Shown here piece by piece: positions 34,564 through 41,945 of a stretch of DNA of 64,000 nt. The notes under the pieces were generated by a model. That model was not told the origin of the DNA, did no database searches, and saw nothing but the letters and a program-made list of their open reading frames with translations. Origin of the DNA: Paenibacillus glycanilyticus. Lineage in GTDB: Bacteria; Bacillota; Bacilli; Paenibacillales; Paenibacillaceae. The position numbers and the translations under genes are program-made. Position 1 is the first letter of the stretch; each line of letters begins with the position of its first letter. The DNA lies in NCBI RefSeq assembly GCF_030161375.1, contig NZ_BSSQ01000014.1, positions 446,628 through 510,627 on the forward strand, given 5' to 3'.

Positions 34564-35877
34564 ATGAAGAAGCTTTCTATTCTACTCGCTGCAGCGATCC
34601 TGACTTTGACGGCTGCCGGCTGCGGCAACAACGGCAATAACAATGGCAACTCCGGATCCGAGGCTACAAACAAACCTGCCGAATCCGCCAACGCAACAAC
34701 GGAAGCGACCGAAGCTCCGAAAAAAGACGTAACGATTAAGGTATTCCAGTTCAAGGTCGAGATTGCGGATGCGCTCAACCGGATGGCTGAAGAATATGAG
34801 AAAGAAACCGGCGTTAAAGTCCAAGTGGAAACGCATGGCGGCGGCGAAGACTATAATGCCCTGCTGAAAGCTGAAATCGCTTCCGGCTCCGAGCCTGAGA
34901 TCTTCAACTCCGAAGGTTATGCCGCGCTTGAAGCTTACTACGACCGTGCAACCGACTTGTCCGGCGAAGCTTGGGCGAAAGACGTAATCCCTGCAGCAGC
35001 AGGTCCCGCGCAAGTGGACGGCAAGCTGCTCGGCATGCCGATGAACATCGAAGGCTACGGCATTTTCTATAACAAAGATTTGTTTGAGAAAGCGGGCATC
35101 ACTACTCTTCCTAAGACGTTAACAGAGCTGGAAGCGGCCGCGAAAAAACTGCAAGACGCAGGCATCACGCCGTTCTCGACAACAAACGAATGGTGGTCGA
35201 TCGGTCATCACACGATCAACGTTGGTCTTGCCGAACAGCCGGACCCAATCGCCTTCATCAACGGTACGAAAGACGGCAGCGCAAACTTCAAGGACAATGA
35301 CGTATTCAAGAAATGGATCAACTATGTAGACGTTGTGTTCAAATACAGCCAAAAAGACAAGTTGACTACTGACTATGCAACGCAAGTAGCTAACTTCGCA
35401 TCCGGCAAAGCCGCTATGATCCAACAAGGTAACTGGATCCAAGGCGACGTTGACAAAGTAGCGAAGCTGAACGTTGGCCTGCTTCCTATTCCGATTGACG
35501 ACAGCGGCAACGCTCATATCTACACAGGCCCTGCAAACTTCTGGATCGTAAACAGCAAATCCAAAAACGCGGAAGAAGCGAAGAAATTCCTGGCGTGGAT
35601 GGTTACTTCCGACACAGGCAAAACTTATCTGACGAAAGAATTCAAATTCATCCCTGCTCTTACTTCGATTAAACCTACGGCTGATGAAATCGGTCAAATG
35701 GGCGTAGCGGTATCCGAGCAAGCGGCAACAGCGGGCGGCTGGCATTGGGGCCGTTACCCAGACGGCGTACCGCAAGGCTGGGGCGCTGCGATGCAAGAAT
35801 ACCAAGGCGGTTCGATTGACAAAGACCAGCTTCTCGACAAGTTGGAAAAAGCGATTCAAGAAATCGTAGAGAAGTGA
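34564..35877 (+). CDS. Sugar ABC solute-binding lipoprotein (MsmE-like)
   Basis: A 437-residue extracellular sugar-binding protein with lipoprotein signal LLAAAILTLTAAGCGNNG (Cys about residue 21), followed by an Asn/Gly/Thr-rich spacer of about 30 residues. It has the GNWIQGDVDK segment common in family 1 binding proteins. The ribosome site GGGGAGG is strong, consistent with higher expression than the permeases. A 116-base gap after the permease could hold a second promoter (TATAAT at about 34508). The sugar is unknown. Confidence 0.92.
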   Translation: MKKLSILLAAAILTLTAAGCGNNGNNNGNSGSEATNKPAESANATTEATEAPKKDVTIKVFQFKVEIADALNRMAEEYEKETGVKVQVETHGGGEDYNALLKAEIASGSEPEIFNSEGYAALEAYYDRATDLSGEAWAKDVIPAAAGPAQVDGKLLGMPMNIEGYGIFYNKDLFEKAGITTLPKTLTELEAAAKKLQDAGITPFSTTNEWWSIGHHTINVGLAEQPDPIAFINGTKDGSANFKDNDVFKKWINYVDVVFKYSQKDKLTTDYATQVANFASGKAAMIQQGNWIQGDVDKVAKLNVGLLPIPIDDSGNAHIYTGPANFWIVNSKSKNAEEAKKFLAWMVTSDTGKTYLTKEFKFIPALTSIKPTADEIGQMGVAVSEQAATAGGWHWGRYPDGVPQGWGAAMQEYQGGSIDKDQLLDKLEKAIQEIVEK

Positions 35878-35934
35878 GAAAACCTCTAACGAGGCTTCTC
35901 GAAGAGGCGTGATAGGAATCAACCGGTTAGCGGT

Positions 35935-35978
35935 CTTGAAAGGTCTACAGCAGACTTTTCAAGGCTGCTTTCTTTTTT
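35935..35978 (+). terminator. Terminator of the sugar ABC operon
   Basis: CTTGAAAGGTCT / AGACTTTTCAAG stem, 5-base loop, with a T-run (35971-35977) eight bases later. Confidence 0.8.
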
Positions 35979-36019
35979 ACAACAACATGGTCCCGGTTCA
36001 TTTTGGTTCGATGGTAATT

Positions 36020-36047
36020 TTGAATTTGTATTGGGAAAGGCTATAAT
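36020..36047 (+). promoter_or_regulatory. Promoter of the prs paralogue
   Basis: -35 TTGAAT (36020-36025), 16-base spacer, perfect -10 TATAAT (36042-36047), 39 bases before the start codon. Confidence 0.55.
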
Positions 36048-36085
36048 GGAATTAACTGTATCAGGACGTAAGGAGATAATAGCCG

Positions 36086-37030
36086 ATGAAAAACGTAAAA
36101 ATCTTTTCCGGTTCATCAAACCGCCCTCTCGCGGAAGAATTGTGCCGGCAGCTAGACGTACCCCTTGGAGACATTGAAATCTCCAGACTGGCAAGCGGCG
36201 AAATCAGCTTGCGTTACATAGAGTCCATTCGCTCGGCGCATGTCTATATCGTGCAATCGCTGTCGCATCCGGTCAACGAGCATTTGGTCGAACTTATGAT
36301 TATGATCGATGCGGCAAAACGCGCTTCCGCCAAGACCATTAACATCGTAATGCCTTATTACGGTTATGCCCGCCAGGAGCGCAAGTCCGCTCCGCGCGAA
36401 CCGATTTCCGCAAAGCTTGTTGCCGACGTGTTAACTACGGTTGGCGCCGACCGCTTAATCACGGTTGACCTGCATGCAGATCCGATTCAAGGATTTTTCG
36501 AAATTCCGGTTGACCATATTACCGCCCTTGATCTCATTACGGATTATTTGAAGGCGAAGAACATTCCGAATCCCGTCGTTGTTTCGCCGGATGCCGGACG
36601 GGCCACAACCGCCGAGAAGCTGGCGAACTACATGGATTGTCCGTTCGCGATTATGATCAAGAACAGGCCCGCCCACAATGCTTCCAAAATCACTCATATC
36701 ATCGGTGAAGTCGAAGGCAGAACGCCGATTATTATTGAAGATCTGATTGATACAGGCGGCACCATTATCAAGGTCGTGGAAGCTCTCCACAAACGGGGTG
36801 CCAACGACGCCTATATTTGCGCGACACATGGCCTCTTCTCGGAGAATGCGCTGGAGAAGCTGTCGCATCCTTTCATTAAAGAAGTCGTCATTACCGACAC
36901 GATTGCGATCAACCCTAACCATTCGGACAAGTTTATCGTGCTGCCGATGGCTGATCTTCTGGCGAATGCTTTGCGGATCATTAATAATGGCGGATCGATA
37001 AACAGATTGTTTAAGACGAAGCAGATGTGA
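36086..37030 (+). CDS. Ribose-phosphate pyrophosphokinase paralogue
   Basis: A 314-residue PRPP synthase-family protein. General landmarks are kept: SGEISLRYIESIRSAHVYIV, YYGYARQERKSAPREPISAK, DLHADPIQGFF, and the PRPP loop EDLIDTGGTI. Several positions differ from housekeeping Prs: the SPDHGGVTRAR stretch reads SPDAGRATTAE, the flexible loop DKRRPRPN reads IKNRPAHN, and the PRPP loop starts ED instead of DD. It stands alone, without glmU or spoVG-type neighbours typical of the main prs gene. I read it as a divergent second copy, possibly with altered regulation or activity. Confidence 0.85.
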   Translation: MKNVKIFSGSSNRPLAEELCRQLDVPLGDIEISRLASGEISLRYIESIRSAHVYIVQSLSHPVNEHLVELMIMIDAAKRASAKTINIVMPYYGYARQERKSAPREPISAKLVADVLTTVGADRLITVDLHADPIQGFFEIPVDHITALDLITDYLKAKNIPNPVVVSPDAGRATTAEKLANYMDCPFAIMIKNRPAHNASKITHIIGEVEGRTPIIIEDLIDTGGTIIKVVEALHKRGANDAYICATHGLFSENALEKLSHPFIKEVVITDTIAINPNHSDKFIVLPMADLLANALRIINNGGSINRLFKTKQM

Positions 37031-37052
37031 TGTTTGTTAATAGCATGCTGCA

Positions 37053-37164
37053 GGAAAGTATCTTCTTCCAGTTGCCATTGGGATCATGAAATTTGATTGG
37101 AATTTTAGTTGTAATTTCATGAGTCCCAAAAGCAAGCGCTGCGCTCTTCCAGAAGATACTTTCC
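37053..37164 (+). repeat. Structured dispersed repeat, copy B (nested stems)
   Basis: Outer stem GGAAAGTATCTTCT (37053-37066) with AGAAGATACTTTCC (37151-37164), perfect. Inner stem GGGATCATGAAATT (37080-37093) with AATTTCATGAGTCCC (37113-37127), one bulge. Shares the flanks TTCTTCCAGTTGCCATTG and CCCAAAAGCAAGCGCT with copy C. Confidence 0.65.
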
Positions 37165-37231
37165 TTCCGCACATTAACGAACTCACAAACGCTTCACCCA
37201 AACAATCTGTTTGGGTGGGAAGAGAACAACA

Positions 37232-37284
37232 AGGGCTGAACCAATCGTCATGCTCATTGACGAATGGTTCAGCCCTGTTTGTTT
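37232..37284 (+). terminator. Terminator of the prs paralogue
   Basis: AGGGCTGAACCA / TGGTTCAGCCCT stem extended by TCGTCA/TGACGA in the loop, followed by GTTTGTTT. Confidence 0.8.
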
Positions 37285-37293
37285 ATATGTAGT

Positions 37294-37318
37294 CTTAACG
37301 ATGTGGCGCATCGTTTAG
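37294..37318. repeat. CTTAACG hairpin, copy 1
   Basis: CTTAACGATG-TGGCG-CATCGTTTAG. Same motif as 37337-37380 and 55393-55418. Confidence 0.6.
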
Positions 37319-37336
37319 CTCCTACTTCCTGCTGTT

Positions 37337-37380
37337 GTTTGGACCCTTAAACGTTGCGGGGCATCGTTAAGGGTCCAAAC
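37337..37380. repeat. CTTAACG hairpin, copy 2 in an extended stem
   Basis: GTTTGGACCCTTAAACG-TTGCGGGGCAT-CGTTAAGGGTCCAAAC, a long near-perfect stem enclosing the CTTAACG/CGTTAAG motif. May also terminate the convergent Nudix gene. Confidence 0.65.
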
Positions 37381-37409
37381 AGCTGCCCAGAATACCGGCC
37401 GGTTTTGGT

Positions 37410-37976
37410 TTACTTGATCCGGTATAGTCCGTATTTCTTGAGGCTTTCGCGAATCGGAGTTTTATCTTCTTCGAGGCCAGCGGTACCGCCATTTAAGGCC
37501 AGGTCGACCTGCCAGGCGGTTAAGTCGGCAACGTTCATCGACTCCATCTCCTCCAGGCTGTAGAAGCCCGCGCCGTCTACTTCTACGCCGTCCGGTTTAG
37601 GTACGCCGTCAATGTATTCCATTTCGAAAGTAATATAAATATCATGAACCGAATGAGGACGGTCTCGCAGTCCGATAATCCTAGTAACGATCGCGCGGAC
37701 GCCGGTTTCTTCCCATACCTCGCGGGCAATTGTTCCCCTGATCTGCTCGAATTGCTCGATATAACCGCCAGGCGTTGTCCAATACCCTTTGCCCGGCTCC
37801 TGCGCGCGCCTGACGAGCAATATTTTGTTGTCTTTCACAACGCATGCGCCTACGCCTACGCTATAGTTGCCCCAATGAACAAAGCTGCAGCTCGGACAAG
37901 CTTTACGGTCTTCTCCGCCTATTTCGCGAACCTCCAGCTTATCGCCGCACGCCAAGCAGAAATTAATGTTCTCCAT
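37410..37976 (-). CDS. Nudix hydrolase with N-terminal zinc ribbon
   Basis: A 188-residue Nudix protein. Residues 8-38 hold two Cys pairs (CLACG and CPSCS) forming a zinc ribbon as in NudC-like and ADP-ribose-type Nudix enzymes. The Nudix box is perfect (GYIEQFEQIRGTIAREVWEE, then TGV, about residues 76-98), so hydrolysis of a nucleoside diphosphate-linked compound is expected; the substrate is not predictable. The start at 37976 is preceded by AGGGGGC. Monocistronic. Confidence 0.9.
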   Translation of the reverse strand: MENINFCLACGDKLEVREIGGEDRKACPSCSFVHWGNYSVGVGACVVKDNKILLVRRAQEPGKGYWTTPGGYIEQFEQIRGTIAREVWEETGVRAIVTRIIGLRDRPHSVHDIYITFEMEYIDGVPKPDGVEVDGAGFYSLEEMESMNVADLTAWQVDLALNGGTAGLEEDKTPIRESLKKYGLYRIK

Positions 37977-38156
37977 TCTAAAAGCCCCCTGTCTTACGAT
38001 AATGGAAAATAGCCAACAATATAGTGAACATTATACCGCAGCTTTACTTTCATTTGTCTTTATTTTTTTATGTATTCCTAACCTTCCTTTCAGCTTTGTT
38101 TAATCTTAGCAGAACATAATTAACCATACTCCCTATTTGATATAGCTTGTCTCTTG

Positions 38157-38189
38157 GGCCCGCATTCCCGATGCGGGCCACTTTTTTTT
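38157..38189 (+). terminator. Orphan plus-strand terminator
   Basis: GGCCCGCAT-TCCCG-ATGCGGGCC stem (38157-38179) followed by eight T on the plus strand. Both neighbouring genes are on the minus strand, so no known gene uses it; a small RNA ending here is possible. Confidence 0.75.
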
Positions 38190-38195
38190 GTATAA

Positions 38196-38226
38196 GAAAA
38201 AACCGGCTCAAATTTGAACCGGTCTA
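38196..38226 (-). terminator. Terminator of the Gfo/Idh/MocA gene
   Basis: ACCGGTTCAAATTTGAGCCGGT on the minus strand (near-perfect stem, A/G mismatch), followed by TTTTTTC. Confidence 0.8.
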
Positions 38227-38231
38227 ACCTT

Positions 38232-39218
38232 TTATTCAAATGGATAACGAAGTCCCCACTGCCGGCGGATTTCGTCCATCGTCCGCATTAGCTGAAGAGA
38301 TTCATCAAGCGGAATAATGTCGCTCTCCAGCTTGCCTTCGCGGAGATATTGGCCAGCCGCTTCGGCTTCATATACAAAACCAAGCGTAGAACGGTTGTCT
38401 GCGAAGGTTTCTTCCGTTCCATCCTCCTGAGTAATTGTTGCAGATTTGGCATTAAAGAAGGAAGGAATACGAATGGAACCTTTTGTCCCCACTATGTAGG
38501 CATCGCTGCCGGAATTCAGCCGGATGGCTGATGTCAGCATCGCCGTCTGGCCGCCTTCGTACGTGAGCAGCATGCTGTTCTCCTCATCGATTCCGGTCTC
38601 GCCCAGATGAGCCGTACTGAGCACCTGCTTAGGCTGCCCCCCAAACAACATCGAAGCCAAAGATAACGGATAAATGCCTACGTCAAGCAAAGCGCCGCCG
38701 GCTAGCTCGGGATTAAACAAACGTCCTTCAGGATTAAATCCGGTACGGAAACCAAAGTCGGCTTTCAGGAGACGTAGTTCTCCAATTCGGCCTTCTTCAA
38801 TCCATTCGCGGACTTTGCGAATAACCGGCAAAAACCGCGTCCACATGGCTTCCATTAGGAAAATCCGATTTTCTCTTGCGTACTGCACGATTTCTTCTGC
38901 TTCCTTCACGTTAACGGTGAAAGGCTTCTCGCATAATACCGCTTTGCCTGCGCGCAGACATTGTAGCACGTTCGCCCTATGGGTAGGATGAGGCGTCGAA
39001 ACGTAAATAATGTCGATCTCGGCATCATTCACCAATTCCTCATAACTTCCATAGGCTTTTTTTCCGCCGTATTTACCGGCAAATTCGGTTGCCTTCTCTA
39101 ACGAACGCGAGCCAACGGCAGTAAGTTCCGCATTGCTGGCAAACGCCAGATCGCGAGCGAATTGGGACGCTATCCCACCAGGGCCAAGTATGCCCCATTT
39201 GATCGTTTTGTTCTCCAT
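38232..39218 (-). CDS. Gfo/Idh/MocA-family oxidoreductase
   Basis: A 328-residue NAD(P)-dependent oxidoreductase acting on a sugar or inositol-like substrate. N-terminal Rossmann fold with KWGILGPGGIASQFA (G-x-G-x-x-A pattern) and the family signature CEKPFTVNVKEAEE (Lys about residue 97). The C-terminal half is the mixed beta-sheet domain with GVYPLSL-type segment DVGIYPLSLASMLFGG. The ribosome site GGAGGTG fits the ATG. It stands alone between a Nudix gene and an EamA transporter. Confidence 0.93.
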   Translation of the reverse strand: MENKTIKWGILGPGGIASQFARDLAFASNAELTAVGSRSLEKATEFAGKYGGKKAYGSYEELVNDAEIDIIYVSTPHPTHRANVLQCLRAGKAVLCEKPFTVNVKEAEEIVQYARENRIFLMEAMWTRFLPVIRKVREWIEEGRIGELRLLKADFGFRTGFNPEGRLFNPELAGGALLDVGIYPLSLASMLFGGQPKQVLSTAHLGETGIDEENSMLLTYEGGQTAMLTSAIRLNSGSDAYIVGTKGSIRIPSFFNAKSATITQEDGTEETFADNRSTLGFVYEAEAAGQYLREGKLESDIIPLDESLQLMRTMDEIRRQWGLRYPFE

Positions 39219-39291
39219 TATTCCTGCACCTCCAAACGCAGTATATCAGCATTCCCGCTGATATGAAAGCGTTTAAAGACGCATAATTCTC

Positions 39292-40224
39292 TTAATTTTG
39301 CTGTCTTGAAATGATATATAACGTAAACCAGATAAATACAAAACCTACAAGCTGCGCAGAAGTAATGACCTGGCCAAACACGAACCAGTTAAGCAAGACG
39401 CCAACCATCGGGAAGCTAAGCTCGGCGATCGTTGCGTAAGAAGCTTTGATTTTACTCAGACCTTTATAATAGAGAAGCAAGCTGAGCAGCCCCGGCAGAA
39501 GCGCTTGAAGCAGCAGATTAACGATAACAGCTGTAAGATCCGTACCTTCAGCAAGCTTCCAAGCCGCTCCTTCCGACCATGTAATGACAAGCAGCAGCGG
39601 CAATGCCATCATAAATCTCAGTGAAGTAACCGTTTCGTATTTCATGCTGCCAAGCAGGTAACGCCCCATGACCGTCGAACCGCCCCATAACGCAGCGGCG
39701 CCAAGCGACAATAGGCTGCCTACTTGAACGAATTCATTCATATGGCCAAACGGCAATGAAAATCCAAATGTCAGAAAATACGTTCCGATCATCGCAATTA
39801 CAAGCAATGGGCCAATTTTCTTAGGCAGCAGCTCTTTCAACAGAATTCTTGCCATAACGATCGCAAACAGCGGCTGCAGCTTCTGCAACAATAGAACCGC
39901 ATTGGGATTGCCATGCACCAGACCTTGCGTGAACAGAATGGTTGCAAGCGCCGACCCGCCCCAAGATACAAACAGCAAGGCGCCAAGCTGGCGAAGCCTG
40001 ACTCCGCGAAGATCCGCTCGAAATTTCCATAATACAGGCGCAGCGGCTAGAAATAAAATAACATGCTCCAGCAATACAATTTGCGTTGAAGTCAACGTCT
40101 TGAGCAATATGATCCGGAATACCGGATCTACTCCCCATAACGCTGCCCCTAGGACAACCAGCCAAAACTCCGGCCTCACGGGTGATTTGGTGCGAATAAG
40201 CGGTGTAGCAGTAACATTGTTCAT
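39292..40224 (-). CDS. EamA/DMT-family transporter under FMN riboswitch, probable flavin transporter
   Basis: A 310-residue membrane protein with ten predicted helices in two EamA repeats, drug/metabolite transporter superfamily. The start at 40224 has AAAGGG at 7 bases; an extended ORF to 40254 is rejected. The decisive context is upstream on the same strand: a complete FMN riboswitch followed by a terminator. FMN riboswitches control riboflavin synthesis or uptake genes. DMT-type riboflavin transporters (the RibN and ImpX groups) are known in other bacteria, so flavin uptake is the likely role; direction and substrate remain unproven from sequence. Confidence 0.88.
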   Translation of the reverse strand: MNNVTATPLIRTKSPVRPEFWLVVLGAALWGVDPVFRIILLKTLTSTQIVLLEHVILFLAAAPVLWKFRADLRGVRLRQLGALLFVSWGGSALATILFTQGLVHGNPNAVLLLQKLQPLFAIVMARILLKELLPKKIGPLLVIAMIGTYFLTFGFSLPFGHMNEFVQVGSLLSLGAAALWGGSTVMGRYLLGSMKYETVTSLRFMMALPLLLVITWSEGAAWKLAEGTDLTAVIVNLLLQALLPGLLSLLLYYKGLSKIKASYATIAELSFPMVGVLLNWFVFGQVITSAQLVGFVFIWFTLYIISRQQN

Positions 40225-40254
40225 CTTAATACCCTTTCTGAATACAGGACCCAA

Positions 40255-40304
40255 GGTGAAACGGCTTCGCCGTCCCTAGGCGGGAAAGCGCGTTTCATTC
40301 CGAT
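40255..40304 (-). other. Leader hairpin before the EamA gene
   Basis: TGAAACG (about 40256) and CGTTTCA (about 40291) bracket further stem sequence (ACGGCTTCGCCGT). Part of the structured 5' leader between the riboswitch terminator and the start codon. Confidence 0.45.
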
Positions 40305-40350
40305 GAATTCTAAGCGTCTATAGGATAAAACCTATAAATGCTTAGAATTG
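40305..40350 (-). other. Large leader hairpin downstream of riboswitch terminator
   Basis: GAATTCTAAGC...TATAGG / CCTATA...GCTTAGAATT, a stem of about 19 bp with a 6-base loop directly after the terminator T-run. Its function is unclear. Confidence 0.6.
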
Positions 40351-40390
40351 AAAAAGCCCCGATCCGCTTGTTGCTCGCGAATCGGGGCCA
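40350..40390 (-). terminator. Riboswitch-controlled terminator
   Basis: On the minus strand GGCCCCGATTCGCGAG...CGGATCGGGGC followed by TTTTTC. A competing pairing, AATAAACTGCG with CGCAAGTTTATT, lies between the aptamer and this hairpin and can act as antiterminator. Confidence 0.85.
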
Positions 40391-40443
40391 ACTTAAATAA
40401 ACTTGCGTTCCGGCTATACTAACGCCTTCCGCAGTTTATTCAA

Positions 40444-40620
40444 GCGATCTTCTATCATCCGGACTATACCGTCGGCCTTGGAATTGCACCAAGTCAGTCC
40501 CCTTGCTGTTAGACAGCTCAGGGAGTCGCGGGCTTTGTTATTCCCTTTCCCTTAATAGTCAGAGTAATGGGAATAACATTTACCGCCGGTCAGGAATTTC
40601 ACCCTGCCCCGAAGATCCTT
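40444..40620 (-). ncRNA. FMN riboswitch (RFN element)
   Basis: Read on the minus strand, all conserved RFN blocks are present in order: GGATCTTCGGGGCAGGGTG, AATTCCTGACCGGCGGT, AGCCCGCGA, GACTTGGTGCAATTCCAAGG, and CCGACGGTATAGTCCGGATG, closing with GAAGATC. P1 pairs 40611-40618 with 40446-40452. Binding of FMN would favour the downstream terminator and switch off the EamA gene. Confidence 0.96.
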
Positions 40621-40711
40621 ATTCTGTTCATTTGAAATAATTTGGATTGAGTATAACGCCGATGCTTCCGAGTTGTCTAGTAGGAATAGAATTGTTTTAT
40701 CGGCCAATCGA

Positions 40712-41770
40712 TTAAACCTTTATTTGAAGCGATTCCCGGACAAGCGGCGCTACTTGCGTAGCGAGCAGCTTGATCGAGTGCTCCACCTGCGCTGGCGGCA
40801 TGCCGCCAATGTCCATTTGCGCCATAAATCTCGAATGCCCGAACAGCTCGTGCTGGGCTACAATTTTCTCGGCAATCCGCTCAGGACTGCCAATTGCGAG
40901 CGACTCCGCCAATTTATTGAAATCGTCCCTCGAGAGAGGTTTTCCGTTCTCCTTGCCGCCCATGAACTGAAGATAGTACTTCGAATATCCGGCATAAAAT
41001 TCATCCAACGCCTGTTCCGTCGTCTCCGCGACGTAACAATGGCCGGTTATGGCTACACGAAGCGTATCGTTGCCGTAACCGGCAGCCTGCCCCGCTTCCC
41101 TATAGCAATCGACCAAATGCTTGTACTTTGCCGGTTCGCCGCCAAGCAGCGCCAGCGCCATGCCTGCTCCTTGCCTGCCGGCAAGCGCCGCGCTCTCCGG
41201 CGTGCTGCCAACGCCTACCCATACCGGAATAGCCGCCTGCTGCGGACGTGGAGCAATCTCGGCATCCTCGAGAGGACTGCGAAGACGGCCGCTCCACGTA
41301 ATGCGTTCCGAAAGATTTAATTGCCTCATTAATTCCAGCTTTTCGGCAAACAGCTCTTTATAATCATCAAGCTCGAATCCAAACAATGGGAAAGATTCAA
41401 TATAAGCGCCGCGCCCGGCGATCATCTCGGCACGACCGTCCGAGATCAGATCAAGCGTCGCAAAATCCTCAAATACCCGTACGGGATCAGCGGTTCCGAG
41501 TACCGTTGTGGCGCTTGTAAGACGGATTCGGGAAGTCGCTTGCGCAATTGCCGCAAGCACAACCGGAGGAGAAGATAACGCAAAGTCCAGACGATGATGC
41601 TCCCCGACGCCAAACACGTCAATTCCCGCTTCATCGGCTATGATTGCCGCTCGAATGATCTCCTTCATTCGTTCTCCAGCCGACTTAAGACTCCCTGTCC
41701 GGGAATCATAAGCAAGATCGCCTAATGTATAAACTCCAAATTCAAACGTTTTGTCATTTCTTGATGGCAT
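40712..41770 (-). CDS. LLM-class flavin-dependent oxidoreductase
   Basis: A 352-residue luciferase-like monooxygenase. Landmarks: FGVGEHHRLDFALSSP (about residues 53-68), TTVLGTADPVRVFEDFATLD, GRGAYIESFPLFG, and PVWVGVGSTPESAALAGR. These place it in the group annotated as LLM-class FMN-dependent oxidoreductases related to CE1758. The start at 41770 is backed by AGGAGG at 8 bases; the ORF from 41800 is rejected. It directly precedes the FMN riboswitch and EamA transporter on the same strand, a suggestive flavin-themed neighbourhood, but the riboswitch terminator separates the transcripts. Confidence 0.9.
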   Translation of the reverse strand: MPSRNDKTFEFGVYTLGDLAYDSRTGSLKSAGERMKEIIRAAIIADEAGIDVFGVGEHHRLDFALSSPPVVLAAIAQATSRIRLTSATTVLGTADPVRVFEDFATLDLISDGRAEMIAGRGAYIESFPLFGFELDDYKELFAEKLELMRQLNLSERITWSGRLRSPLEDAEIAPRPQQAAIPVWVGVGSTPESAALAGRQGAGMALALLGGEPAKYKHLVDCYREAGQAAGYGNDTLRVAITGHCYVAETTEQALDEFYAGYSKYYLQFMGGKENGKPLSRDDFNKLAESLAIGSPERIAEKIVAQHELFGHSRFMAQMDIGGMPPAQVEHSIKLLATQVAPLVRESLQIKV

Positions 41771-41845
41771 CCGTAAGTCCTCCTCAGCACAGCCAACCAA
41801 ATCTTTATTCTCTAATGATTTGCCATGCTTCCATTCCTATTCATG

Positions 41846-41879
41846 TACGCAAAGTAAGTAATATACGTAAAGTAAGTAA
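41846..41879. promoter_or_regulatory. 16-bp direct repeat upstream of LLM oxidoreductase
   Basis: TACGCAAAGTAAGTAA (41846-41861) and TACGTAAAGTAAGTAA (41864-41879) differ by one base. They overlap a possible minus-strand promoter (TAGACA-N17-TATTAC). TTACTTAC-rich boxes are typical for HxlR/MarR-type redox regulators, so this may be a double operator. Confidence 0.5.
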
Positions 41880-41945
41880 ATGTCTAGTGTAATTGTGCCT
41901 AATTCTGTCCCTCTAGTCAAGCCTCGCTTCAAAAAAACAAGGCCG

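Larger units (their letters stand above)
37031..37409. other. 379-base gene-free region with five stem-loops
   Basis: Contains a nested structured repeat (37053-37164), CACCCAAACA/TGTTTGGGTG (37195-37217), a strong terminator (37232-37284), and two related CTTAACG hairpins (37294-37318, 37337-37380). No protein gene seen. Confidence 0.75.
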
